A stretch of DNA of 21,649 bases, from positions 1 to 21,649 of the IMG/VR virus record IMGVR_UViG_3300009481_001875; one strand, given 5' to 3'. The translations under genes were made by a program, and so were the position numbers. Shown piece by piece: positions 7,678 to 15,607 of this stretch. The notes below the pieces were generated by a model. That model did not search any database and was not told where the DNA came from. It saw nothing but the letters and a program-made list of their open reading frames with translations. The DNA is from a virus. The number at the start of each line of letters is the position of its first letter. Within the stretch, counting starts at the first letter, position 1.

Positions 7678-8240
7678 AACATTTCTAAATATGATTCTTC
7701 ATTTAAAATTTGATAACCTTCATCTTGACCATTTGTAACTATGTGTGTATATACTTTTGTTCCGTGTTCTTTAATCATATCTGCCCACCACTTTTTTGAC
7801 TTTATTGTACAATGTGCATTATTGCCATCTGGTAATACTGCATTAGCAAGGCCTGTATCAATCCCCAAAAAAACAAACTTATTTGCCCTATCATAGATAT
7901 TTTTAAGTGTCTGTGGTATTTCTTCCTCTGGTATATGTTCTAACACATCTAGACATATCACACCATCAAATGGACCATCAGGTAATTCTTTAAATTGTTC
8001 TATCGCAGGGTCATATAATGCAGGCATGATTCCCCAATCCCAATGTCTATGATGGTTATGTTTTAAATATCCCTCGGCCTTTCCACAACCATAATCTAAT
8101 AAACTTTGAGATTTTGTATCATGTATTAAATCTACTACATAATTTAAATAAAATCTTAAAGCTCCACCATTTCCATATTCGGGGTGCAGCTGATGATATT
8201 GTTTGTATAATTCTACATATTTGCCATTTAAATTATTCAT
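7674..8240 (-). CDS. Class I SAM-dependent methyltransferase
   Basis: 188 aa from the second of two adjacent ATG codons (8243 or 8240). LLDYGCGKAEGY (about residues 47-58) is motif I of the Rossmann-like SAM fold; GVICLDVLEHIPEEEIP (motif IV region, with the common D-V-L-E-H-I sequence) and KFVFLGIDTG (motif V strand) follow. NAHCTIKSKKWW near the C-terminus resembles the N-x-H-x-x-x-x-x-x-x-W segment seen in many phage and sugar-cluster methyltransferases. The acceptor is unknown; small molecules or sugars are typical for this subgroup. It overlaps the 37-aa gene by a few bases and the next gene by ATGA, so the three are translationally coupled. Confidence 0.85.
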   Translation of the reverse strand: MNNLNGKYVELYKQYHQLHPEYGNGGALRFYLNYVVDLIHDTKSQSLLDYGCGKAEGYLKHNHHRHWDWGIMPALYDPAIEQFKELPDGPFDGVICLDVLEHIPEEEIPQTLKNIYDRANKFVFLGIDTGLANAVLPDGNNAHCTIKSKKWWADMIKEHGTKVYTHIVTNGQDEGYQILNEESYLEML

Positions 8241-8346
8241 CATAAATGTATATCTCTTTATCTCTTTTTTTCCAAAATTTAAATCTGTCTATAAACAATG
8301 ACAAATATAATCTAACATACAATCTAAATTTTTTCCATTTACTCAT
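8233..8346 (-). CDS. Micro-ORF, 37-aa basic amphipathic peptide
   Basis: ATG at 8346 overlaps the upstream stop as ATGA, and the TAA at 8233 lies just inside the methyltransferase start, so the frame exactly fills a 99-nt gap in an otherwise fully overlapping gene string. The product begins MSKWKKFRLYVRLYLSLFID and ends in RDKEIYIYDE. The middle is aromatic and leucine-rich with regularly spaced Arg/Lys, suggesting an amphipathic or membrane-associated helix; the C-terminus is charged. I do not recognise a family. The snug double overlap is the main evidence that it is translated; alternatively the open frame is chance and the gap is a leader. Confidence 0.6.
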   Translation of the reverse strand: MSKWKKFRLYVRLYLSLFIDRFKFWKKRDKEIYIYDE

Positions 8347-9047
8347 TCCAACTCCAAATGTTTTTTATAAATTTTAACTCTCTCTTTCCAATTATTAAGA
8401 GGTGTTTCTTTTATAAAGTTGCACAACTCAACGTAAGATTTTTCATCATAGTCTAGTATCTTATCTATATATGTCACATAATTTAATTCATGTTTTGGGT
8501 ACTCTATATTTAAAAAATCATTTAAATTATAGTCACTAACTATATCAAGTCTTTTCCAATAAAGATCGGTGTATTTTGTATTATTGTTTTTTAAAGTAAC
8601 AAATACTATATTTAAGTTTGGGCAACAAGATCGTAAAGAAAAATAAAAAAGGGATGATTGCATAGTTTTCCACGGCCAACCCCAAATACTATGGCCTTCT
8701 GCTTCATTTCCATCTGTTCTAGTTTTAAATGCAATCTTTGTAAAATTTTTATTTTGAACATTACCATCTTCAAATTGTTTTTTCTCGTAAGTGTGTAAAT
8801 TGTAAACTTCTTTTGTTTTATTTAAACACGACTCTAAATTTTGTTCAATATCTTCAAATTGAAAAGAAAACAATTCATCTCTTGGATAAGGTGTTATATA
8901 AGGAAACTTAAAATTACCAGTTCCTTTCGGCATATATTTTACTTTTGATTGTGGAAAAGATTTATGTGAATTGATTAAATGCACAATAAAATCTCCGTAC
9001 ATTCTTGGTGTGTATGAAACTAGATATGGATTAATTAATGAACTCAT
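8343..9047 (-). CDS. Uncharacterised phage protein, 234 aa
   Basis: I do not recognise the family with certainty. The N-terminus SSLINPYLVSYTPRMYGDFI-VHLINSH resembles the opening of sulfotransferase-like or sugar-cluster proteins (strand, turn, helix with a G-D/K-x-x position), but no P-loop PAPS site is clear. The middle has KIAFKTRTDGNEAEGHSIWG and GWPWKTM, then LNIVFVTLKNNN. The C-terminal segment YIDKILDYDEKSYVELCNFI-KETPLNNWKERVKIYKKHL is helical and reminiscent of the last helices of sulfotransferases (family sequences end with FLGLP-x-x-x-x-x-W-x-x-x). It is coupled by ATGA overlaps to gp46 upstream and the micro-ORF downstream. Cytosolic, no membrane segment. Confidence 0.55.
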   Translation of the reverse strand: MSSLINPYLVSYTPRMYGDFIVHLINSHKSFPQSKVKYMPKGTGNFKFPYITPYPRDELFSFQFEDIEQNLESCLNKTKEVYNLHTYEKKQFEDGNVQNKNFTKIAFKTRTDGNEAEGHSIWGWPWKTMQSSLFYFSLRSCCPNLNIVFVTLKNNNTKYTDLYWKRLDIVSDYNLNDFLNIEYPKHELNYVTYIDKILDYDEKSYVELCNFIKETPLNNWKERVKIYKKHLELE

Positions 9048-10753
9048 TCGGCAACATGACTAAAATTCTTTATCTTTTCAAATTTAATTGTATTTCTAAA
9101 TTTATCTGCGAGTTGGTCGCCTTTGTGACTTATTACAAAAACATTTTCATCACCTAATGTGTTTAATATTTTTAAAAACTCATCAGTTCCTTGTCCATCT
9201 AAACTACTATCAAATATTTCATCAAGTATAAGTAAGTTAGTGCTAACACTATTTTTCATTTTTGCAATGGCTCTCCAAGTGAAAAGTAATGCAAGGTCTA
9301 TTCTCATCTTTTCACCTTCACTAAAAGATGCATAAGTAAACTCATCACGATATCGTGATTTAATTGTTTCCTCAAAGTTTTCATCTAAATTAAAGTTAAC
9401 ATAAAACTCCATTGAAACAAGATACTTATTAATTAACTGATTCATTATTGGTAAATATTGTTTAATTATTTTTGTTTTTATTCCACTATCAGATAACATA
9501 TCTTTTACAGCATTAGTATAAACAATTTCTTCTTTAACTTCACTTCTTCTTTCTTCAAGTTTTTTACAATCTGTTTTTAGTGCATCTAGTTTATCAATAT
9601 CACTCTCTGATACAGAGCCTTTTTGAAAATCTTCTATTTCTTTATTTAAAGTGTTGTTGTATCTTTTTAATTCAGAAATGGAACTATGCAATTCTGCTTG
9701 TTTTATTTCATTCTCTCTTATTTTTTTAAGGACTTTATTTATCTCTGAGAGTCTAGCATCTGCATTGTCTAATTTTAATTTCAAATCTTTTGCATCAGAA
9801 ATAATTTCTTTAATACTTTTTTCTTTTTCTTTTATCATATTCTCTTTGTGTTCTTCAGAGATATCTTGATAACAAGTTGGACAACTTTGATTTGATCTAA
9901 AAAAATTTTCTTCGTGAGAGATTTGTTTATGTTTTGCAGCTATATCTGCCCGATCATTTTTTAATCTTAAAAGCATTTTTTCAATCTCATCTTTGTCATA
10001 ACATTCTTTTTCAAGAAAGGTATTTGACATTACTAAATCGTTTTTATCTGCTTCTCTTTCAGAAATCTTATCTTCATTTTTTGCAAATGAATTATATTTT
10101 TCTTCTAAGATTTTGTCTTTGTTTGCTTTTAAGTCATCTATATAATTACTTTGTAATGCGATCTTTTCAATAAATAATTTAAACTCATAGTCTAAATCTT
10201 TTAATTGTTCAGACAATTCTTTTATCTTACCTTTAAGAATAAAATTCATTAAAGAGAAAACTTTTATATCTAAAATCTCTTCTACAACCTCTCTTCTATG
10301 TCTGGCTTTTAATTGCATAAAAGGAACAAATGATGATGAACCCAATATAACAACTTGAGTGAATGAACGATAATTTAAATGTAATACAGTTTGTTCTAAA
10401 TACTTTTGATAATCTCTTGAGTTTGCATCTTGATTAACTAATCTATCATCACAGTAAATTTGAAACTTCGTGGGTTTGATACCACGAATAACTTTCCATT
10501 GTCGAGTTCCAATATTAAAAGTAACAATAACTTCTGTAGAGCTTGCATTAATAGTATTAACTAATAAGTTTTTTGGTATGATACGGAATGGTTTTCCAAA
10601 CAATCCAAAGCATAAAGCGTCAAGAATAGTAGACTTACCTGCACCATTTTCTCCTACAATTAGTGTTGTATTATTTTTATCTAGTTCTATTTCTGTAGAT
10701 GTATTACCAGTTGAAAGGAAATTTTTCCAACTGACAGTTTTAAAATTAATCAA
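9044..10753 (-). CDS. 46: gp46 recombination endonuclease ATPase subunit (SbcC/Rad50-like)
   Basis: 569 aa, close to T4 gp46 (560 aa). With gp47 it forms the Mre11/Rad50-type complex that resects DNA ends for recombination-dependent replication and host DNA breakdown. Walker A GENGAGKST (34-42) is near the N-terminus, a coiled coil of Lys/Glu/Leu-rich helices spans about residues 170-460, interrupted by the zinc-hook SCPTC, and the C-terminal lobe has the ABC signature SFSEGEKMRID followed by Walker B LLILDEIFDSSLD and the switch-region His (VISHKGD). This is the standard SMC-like order. Start overlaps the preceding small gene by 8 nt; stop overlaps the next by ATGA. Confidence 0.96.
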   Translation of the reverse strand: MINFKTVSWKNFLSTGNTSTEIELDKNNTTLIVGENGAGKSTILDALCFGLFGKPFRIIPKNLLVNTINASSTEVIVTFNIGTRQWKVIRGIKPTKFQIYCDDRLVNQDANSRDYQKYLEQTVLHLNYRSFTQVVILGSSSFVPFMQLKARHRREVVEEILDIKVFSLMNFILKGKIKELSEQLKDLDYEFKLFIEKIALQSNYIDDLKANKDKILEEKYNSFAKNEDKISEREADKNDLVMSNTFLEKECYDKDEIEKMLLRLKNDRADIAAKHKQISHEENFFRSNQSCPTCYQDISEEHKENMIKEKEKSIKEIISDAKDLKLKLDNADARLSEINKVLKKIRENEIKQAELHSSISELKRYNNTLNKEIEDFQKGSVSESDIDKLDALKTDCKKLEERRSEVKEEIVYTNAVKDMLSDSGIKTKIIKQYLPIMNQLINKYLVSMEFYVNFNLDENFEETIKSRYRDEFTYASFSEGEKMRIDLALLFTWRAIAKMKNSVSTNLLILDEIFDSSLDGQGTDEFLKILNTLGDENVFVISHKGDQLADKFRNTIKFEKIKNFSHVAE

Positions 10754-10973
10754 TTACTAAGTCACTTTCCGTTTCAATAACGACTCTTGCACCACAAGAT
10801 AATATGGGTTTATCATTTCCACCATAACGAACTACAGATGGACCTTTAATCTCTACTGAATGACAATAGGTATTTTTACGACCTTCTTTAATTGTTATTA
10901 CAGGTTCGTTTTTATTATGTTTTTTATTCGCACGAATTACGTGCTGATTTATGTGAATATATTTTTTCGTCAA
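10746..10973 (-). CDS. Small conserved-looking protein between gp47 and gp46
   Basis: 75 aa, starting with ATGA overlap on gp47 and overlapping gp46 by 8 nt. The sequence is beta-rich: HINQHVIRANKK, then PVITIKEGRKNTYCHSVEI, KGPSVVRY, and KPILSCGARVVIETES. I recall small proteins of this type sitting between gene 47 and gene 46 in marine T4-like phages, annotated only as hypothetical. The position inside the nuclease operon and the tight coupling suggest a partner or regulator of gp46/gp47, but nothing in the sequence shows an activity. No signal peptide or membrane segment. Confidence 0.8.
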   Translation of the reverse strand: MTKKYIHINQHVIRANKKHNKNEPVITIKEGRKNTYCHSVEIKGPSVVRYGGNDKPILSCGARVVIETESDLVID

Positions 10974-12031
10974 AGTTCTAAATCCTGAGCTTCATTATAT
11001 AACCCTCTCATGAGACCTTTTAGTCTATCCTTATCAAGAGTTACATCTAATTCATCAACATATTTATTTAATAGTGTTGTTGTGTCCTCAGCATGATTTA
11101 TAATATCATCTGTAACTGTATCTGCTTGTAAGTCAGAAAAATCCTCTATAACTTTTACATCATGTGGATTTGCTTTTAAAATTTTATCCATAAACCTATC
11201 AAAACCATATAAGTCCTTTTTGTTTACAATAATAATTTTAACAAATTTATTTGCAAAAGAATCAACCTTATATTCCTCGTAATTTATTTTTTCGTCATCA
11301 TAATAAATTTTTTCGTGTATTGTATTTGTGTTTATAATTCTTTCTAGCTCTAGAGTTTCCGTATCAAAAATATGAAAACCTTTTGGACAATTGTAATCAT
11401 TCCAATACATTTCATAAGGAGCACCCAAATAATAAATTTGGCCATCATCTGATTTGTGATGAAAGTGGCCGCTAAAAACTGTGTCAAATTTTCTGAATGT
11501 TTGTTTTTCATAACCATTTTGACTTACTATACCACCATACATTTGAAATCCTTTTATTTCCAAATGACCCATGCATACTTTTGCATTAGTTTCCTCTATC
11601 ATTCCCATAGAGTAAATATAGTTTTGTGAGTTTATCCACGGCATAAAAAGAATATCTAATCCACCAATATTGACCTCTGTGGCTTCCTCGTAGATATGAA
11701 TTTTATTACTACGATTTCCAAGAAGTTCTTTTAAACTATTAATATCATTTGAATTTTTAAAAAAAGTATCGTGATTACCACACATTATATGTAGATTCAT
11801 ATCTAACATTTGAAATGGTAAAATAAATCTTTCTCTCATTTCTTTTGCAGTATGATAAGAAACAAATCTTCTTCTATCCATCAAATCACCAAGATGAATA
11901 ACAGTATCTATTCCTCTCATTTCTAAAGTTGGAAAAAATAATCCCTCATAAAATGAATAAAAATAATCTGAAAAGTGTTTATTATCATTTCTAGCACCAA
12001 AATGACTATCCGTAATTAATGCAACTTTCAT
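10970..12031 (-). CDS. 47: gp47 recombination endonuclease subunit (SbcD/Mre11-like)
   Basis: 353 aa, near T4 gp47 (339 aa). This is the Mn2+-dependent nuclease partner of gp46. The five phosphoesterase motifs are in order: LITDSHFG (Asp8, His10), HLGDLMDRR (Asp49), CGNHD (85-88), MGHLE (His157) and SGHFHHK (His190, His192). The C-terminal part, about residues 240-353, is Lys/Asp-rich and is the expected capping and gp46-binding region. ATG directly follows the gp55 stop with no gap; the stop overlaps the small gene by ATGA. No regulatory signal of its own, so it probably relies on the gp55 promoter. Confidence 0.96.
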   Translation of the reverse strand: MKVALITDSHFGARNDNKHFSDYFYSFYEGLFFPTLEMRGIDTVIHLGDLMDRRRFVSYHTAKEMRERFILPFQMLDMNLHIMCGNHDTFFKNSNDINSLKELLGNRSNKIHIYEEATEVNIGGLDILFMPWINSQNYIYSMGMIEETNAKVCMGHLEIKGFQMYGGIVSQNGYEKQTFRKFDTVFSGHFHHKSDDGQIYYLGAPYEMYWNDYNCPKGFHIFDTETLELERIINTNTIHEKIYYDDEKINYEEYKVDSFANKFVKIIIVNKKDLYGFDRFMDKILKANPHDVKVIEDFSDLQADTVTDDIINHAEDTTTLLNKYVDELDVTLDKDRLKGLMRGLYNEAQDLEL

Positions 12032-12577
12032 TTAATCTTCCATAAAGTTTTCTAAAGATTTTGGTGTCTTTTCTTTTTTTTCTGCCTCTTTACTTTTTAA
12101 AATAGGCACAACTGGTAACATCATATCTGCATCAAATCCTTGTACACTATATGGTGTCGTATCACCCTCCATAGTTTCAAAGGTTCTGTATTCTGCCTTT
12201 TCTATTATCTTATGAACGATATGAGCTTGTTTCTTTTCTTTCTGAATACGTCTTATAAATGCATAATAAATTATTTGTGTAAAATATGCAAATGGATTTT
12301 TTGATTTATCAGGGTTGAAATTATAAATGTATTGCAAACAATTTTCTATACCATCTGATATCATTTCATCACGATATGTGTAGTTGATAAAGTTTGGTCT
12401 AAAAGATAGTCCATTTGCAATTTTTAAAAAACATATTCCTATGTAATCTGGTACGGGTGGTCTTGATTCTCCAACACCTTCTGCTTCTTTACATTTCTCC
12501 TTAAAGAGTTTCATTTCTTCATATAATTTTTTATTGTCAACATAATGTTGTGGGTTTTGTTTACTTCGTTTAGCCAT
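12032..12577 (-). CDS. 55: gp55 late sigma factor
   Basis: 181 aa, like T4 gp55 (185 aa). It directs host RNA polymerase core to T4-type late promoters (TATAAATA), aided by the sliding clamp and gp33. Residues 45-118 resemble sigma region 2: YIGICFLKIANGLSFRPNFI, then DEMISDGIENCLQYIYNFNP and FAYFTQIIYYAFIRRIQKEK, the last being the helix that recognises the -10-like box. The N-terminus (NPQHYVDNKKLYEEM) matches the Y-V-N-N-K-E-L opening of T4 gp55, supporting the ATG at 12577. A perfect sigma-70 promoter ends 7 nt before this ATG, so the message should be leaderless. Four such late boxes occur in the virion module of this window. Confidence 0.93.
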   Translation of the reverse strand: MAKRSKQNPQHYVDNKKLYEEMKLFKEKCKEAEGVGESRPPVPDYIGICFLKIANGLSFRPNFINYTYRDEMISDGIENCLQYIYNFNPDKSKNPFAYFTQIIYYAFIRRIQKEKKQAHIVHKIIEKAEYRTFETMEGDTTPYSVQGFDADMMLPVVPILKSKEAEKKEKTPKSLENFMED

Positions 12578-12584
12578 AGATTTA

Positions 12585-12613
12585 ATTATACACCATTTTT
12601 AAGTTATTGTCAA
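12585..12613 (-). promoter_or_regulatory. Consensus sigma-70 promoter of gp55
   Basis: TTGACA (12613-12608), 17-nt spacer, TATAAT (12590-12585), a 12-of-12 match. The -35 box overlaps the stop codon of the Sm-like gene. Only 7 nt separate the -10 box from the gp55 ATG, so initiation would fall at or within a base or two of the start codon. Confidence 0.85.
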
Positions 12614-12957
12614 TGAATAGTTTTTTTATTTGTAAGATAATTTTCGTATTCTTTTTCTTCTTCAACAGGTTCTGGTTTTAGATTTTTATCAATGTTAAGT
12701 TCATAAAATTCTGATAAATCATTTGCAGCTTTAACAATTGTTATTATTGAGTTTTTGTTTAATGACATTTCTGTATCTGTTGTATATGGCTGAATCCATC
12801 TTGTCAAGGTTAAACTTTCAACAAGAGTATTTTTAAATGGTCTTGGAACTAGGTAGAATTTTAAAGGTTTAGATATGGTTAAGTTTTCAAGATCATCTTT
12901 AATGATCTTACAAACAATATCTTCTCCGTTTGATAATTTTATTATGTGATAGCTCAT
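12610..12957 (-). CDS. Sm-like-fold small protein, upstream of gp55
   Basis: 115 aa. The N-terminus MSYHIIKLSNGEDIVCKIIK-DD matches the opening of Sm/LSm-like beta barrels (strand, L-x-x-G-x-x-x-x-G-x-x-x). Residues 25-75 continue as strands (NLTISKPLKFYLVP, LTLTRWIQPYT, KNSIITIVKA), and a charged, probably unstructured tail (EPVEEEKEYENY) ends the protein. I recall similar small proteins beside gene 55 or uvsW in marine T4-like phages, unnamed. RNA binding is a family-level possibility, not shown. It overlaps uvsW's stop by ATGA. Alternatives: a transcription co-activator analogous to gp33, for which I see no specific sequence support. Confidence 0.7.
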   Translation of the reverse strand: MSYHIIKLSNGEDIVCKIIKDDLENLTISKPLKFYLVPRPFKNTLVESLTLTRWIQPYTTDTEMSLNKNSIITIVKAANDLSEFYELNIDKNLKPEPVEEEKEYENYLTNKKTIH

Positions 12958-14408
12958 TGTAGTTTTACAGAATCTAAGTTGTATTTAAATTCTTCTCCCT
13001 CATAGATATTTATTCTCTCTTGAAAATGCAATAACGTAAAGTTTTTTCTATTCTGATATGTTAAGTCATCTCCAATATCAAATAATTTTGCACCAGACTT
13101 ATTATCTTTTAATCTTAATCCTCTACCAATTGATTGTAGACTACGAATTCTTGACTTGGTTGGACTAGCAAAGATAATGTTGTGCAAGTTACGAATATTA
13201 ATACCAGTGCTAAAAGTACCGAAACTAGCGATAATAATTCCATCTTTTGATTTCTCGGTAATTGCTCTAATTTGTTCTCTATCATCTGTTGATACCCCTC
13301 CGTGTACAAAAAATATTTTTTTATTAATTGTTCTTAACATCATATCATATAAAACTGAACCATGTTTTTCAACTAATTGATAAAGACATAATGTGTTTCC
13401 TTTTAAATTTTTACACAAATTAACAATAAAGTTATTTCTATCCTCATGGTTTACTAAAAAATCTAGCTCTTCTTGATATGTATATTCCTTTATCATTTTA
13501 CAAGTGTCTTGTGAATATTTTAATAAAATACAATTGATAGATAAATCTGCAAGAGTTTTTTTATCCATCAACTCTTTAGTCGTTGTTATTTTTTCAACTT
13601 GACCAAACAATCCCTCTAATACAAATCTATGTGTTTGTGTTCCATCTAATGTACCAGTGAATCCAAACTTGTATTTGCAATCTTCTAATTTAGTCATAAT
13701 ACTTGTTAAAGATTTTGCCTTAAAGGTATGTGCTTCATCTCCAATGACACAGCCATACTTTGCAAAAAACTTTTTATTCTGTTTCATCAAAGATTGCCAA
13801 GTAGATATTGTTACAGGTTTGTCTGTAACTTTATCGTGGCCACTATAGACTTTGTGTATGTATTTTTCTTCCCAACCATAATCAATAAAATCTGATGCCA
13901 TCTGTTCAACTAATGATGTTGTTGGAACTAATATAAGAATTTGTTTATTTAATAATAATTGATAGTATCTTACAAGAGAGTATATAATGAGCGACTTACC
14001 AGAAGCAGTAGGAGATAAAAACAAACCACGGTGTTTTCTAATTGCGTTCTCAACACAACTTGATTGATAATCACGAATTGCAATATCCTTGCCCCTACTT
14101 TTTGGTCGTAATGATTTAATAAATTTATCAACATCATCTTTCTCTATATTGTTTTCTTCATCTACTTCTTTGGTATATTTAATACTATTTATTTTACAAA
14201 ATTTTTCAATATGTGGGAGTAACCCATAATATATTTGATGAGTGTGTTTAGAAAATAAACGAATTTTTCCATCCCACATTCTATTTCTATATGCAGGCAT
14301 ATATTTAAACCCTGGTACTTCAAATGTAAAATAATCTGAAAGCTCTTGTGCTAAACTATCGTTTGTTTCTATGTGAAGATAAACATCATTTAATTTTTTT
14401 ATCAACAA
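12954..14408 (-). CDS. uvsW: UvsW DNA/RNA-DNA helicase
   Basis: 484 aa, near T4 UvsW (503 aa). It unwinds branched DNA and R-loops and drives the switch from origin-dependent to recombination-dependent replication. Residues 1-75 match the N-terminal DNA-binding domain (ELSDYFTFEVPGFKYMPAYR, then MWDGKIRLF). Superfamily 2 motifs: Q-like IRDYQ, motif I SPTASGKS (132-139), DEAH (224-227), GFTGTLD (motif III, about 249-255), SFGTFSTGINI (motif V) and QSIGRGLR (motif VI, 425-432). The start overlaps the methyltransferase end by 23 nt and the stop overlaps the Sm-like gene by ATGA. Confidence 0.95.
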   Translation of the reverse strand: MLIKKLNDVYLHIETNDSLAQELSDYFTFEVPGFKYMPAYRNRMWDGKIRLFSKHTHQIYYGLLPHIEKFCKINSIKYTKEVDEENNIEKDDVDKFIKSLRPKSRGKDIAIRDYQSSCVENAIRKHRGLFLSPTASGKSLIIYSLVRYYQLLLNKQILILVPTTSLVEQMASDFIDYGWEEKYIHKVYSGHDKVTDKPVTISTWQSLMKQNKKFFAKYGCVIGDEAHTFKAKSLTSIMTKLEDCKYKFGFTGTLDGTQTHRFVLEGLFGQVEKITTTKELMDKKTLADLSINCILLKYSQDTCKMIKEYTYQEELDFLVNHEDRNNFIVNLCKNLKGNTLCLYQLVEKHGSVLYDMMLRTINKKIFFVHGGVSTDDREQIRAITEKSKDGIIIASFGTFSTGINIRNLHNIIFASPTKSRIRSLQSIGRGLRLKDNKSGAKLFDIGDDLTYQNRKNFTLLHFQERINIYEGEEFKYNLDSVKLQ

Positions 14409-14892
14409 TTATTAAACTTTCTTTTCTCATATGAATATCAGCATATCCACTTTTAATTAGTTGTTTCACAAGATTTGTAACTCCATGCTGTAATTCATAA
14501 TCGTGAAAAACAATATAGTCTGTGATGTAATCCCAAAACTTAAATGTATCTTTTCTAACATTTTCGTACATATGATTTCCATCAACTAACATCATTTTAA
14601 ATTTTAATTTTGGATGTAATTTAACAGTTTGACAATCTGCTTGAATAAAATTTAATCTTTTCTTATAATCCTCTGGTAGATACTGATAATAATCCTCAAG
14701 TTTATCTTTCATATCAATAGTTGTTATTACTCTGTCTGTATCTTTTGTTGCATCTAGCATCATTACAGTAGAGCCACCAGTTCCTATTTCCAATATATTT
14801 CCATTAATAGATGCTACAAACTCATTTAAAAATTGTAACTCCTCATCTCTCATTTGTTGAAGATGTGGATGAGTTTTAGACCAATTTAGCAT
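14386..14892 (-). CDS. Class I methyltransferase-like protein (Methyltransf_24 type)
   Basis: 168 aa. ILEIGTGGST (33-42) is the SAM-binding glycine motif; ITTIDMKD is the acidic end of strand 2; MLVDGNHMYENVRKDTFKFW is the D-G-x-H-x-Y-x-x-x-x-x-D segment typical of Methyltransf_24 and cephalosporin-hydroxylase-like proteins; VFHDYELQHGV ends the fold, with the last strand in the ADIHMRKESLIIVDK region. The substrate is unknown. It sits between the unknown 243-aa gene and uvsW, overlapping each by about 20 nt, in an operon of recombination genes, which is a surprising place for a small-molecule methyltransferase. Confidence 0.8.
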   Translation of the reverse strand: MLNWSKTHPHLQQMRDEELQFLNEFVASINGNILEIGTGGSTVMMLDATKDTDRVITTIDMKDKLEDYYQYLPEDYKKRLNFIQADCQTVKLHPKLKFKMMLVDGNHMYENVRKDTFKFWDYITDYIVFHDYELQHGVTNLVKQLIKSGYADIHMRKESLIIVDKKIK

Positions 14893-15607
14893 ATTCTACA
14901 TTATCTGACAATATCTTAGTAAGAAAATCATCTTTAGCAATATACATAGGAACAAATCTATCATTTACTTTCATTGTAAACTTTTCAGTAATTTCTCCAA
15001 AATATTCTAACTCTGGTATTTTAAAATCTCCAAATATTGCAATTCTTTTTGTACATAATAACATTGGAAGTTTTTTATCTACATCAGATAACCATTTCCA
15101 ATCTCTTTGATTTCCAATATTTGTTACTCTACGCTCTAAATTAATTCTGTGAACACCAACATATAGTTTCGGTAAGACATTTCCATTCCAAGTTACATTT
15201 ACGCCATTTGAATCGTGATCATTCCAACCTGTTCCTAAACTATCAATTATACAATCATAATACTCGTTAAAAACTTCTCCATCATATTTTTCTTTTATTA
15301 ATTTATATTCACCATTATAATCAAACATCTTTTTAAATCTTTGATGTTTTCTATCTATATCTTCATTTGGTTTGCCGTCTTTAGCCCAATCCTCTAAACA
15401 ATCTATATTAACACAACTTTTTACTTGATTGTTGCTTTGGGCTATAAAAAAATCTAAATTAATACAACCACCAATACATTTAACTGTTTTTATTGATTTA
15501 AATAACCTTTGTAATATTTCATAATCATGTAATTGATACTCAAAATAGACTTCATCTAAATCTTGTATTTTCCATAACTCATATACTTTACTAGCCCAAT
15601 CTATCAT
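14876..15607 (-). CDS. Uncharacterised phage protein, 243 aa
   Basis: I do not recognise this family. The N-terminal third (YELWKIQDLDEVYFEYQLHD) is helical; IKTVKCIGGCINLDFFIAQS followed by KSCVNIDCLEDWA resembles strand-turn-helix elements of a Rossmann-type fold but lacks a clear glycine-rich motif. YDCIIDSLGTGWNDHDSNGV and PKLYVGVHRINLERRVTNIG are likely conserved cores. IAIFGDFKIPELEYFGEITE is near the C-terminus. A degenerate nucleotide- or SAM-binding fold is possible; a sugar-related role is also possible. It is coupled through ATGA to the oxygenase and overlaps the methyltransferase by 17 nt. No membrane segments. Confidence 0.6.
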   Translation of the reverse strand: MIDWASKVYELWKIQDLDEVYFEYQLHDYEILQRLFKSIKTVKCIGGCINLDFFIAQSNNQVKSCVNIDCLEDWAKDGKPNEDIDRKHQRFKKMFDYNGEYKLIKEKYDGEVFNEYYDCIIDSLGTGWNDHDSNGVNVTWNGNVLPKLYVGVHRINLERRVTNIGNQRDWKWLSDVDKKLPMLLCTKRIAIFGDFKIPELEYFGEITEKFTMKVNDRFVPMYIAKDDFLTKILSDNVEYAKLV

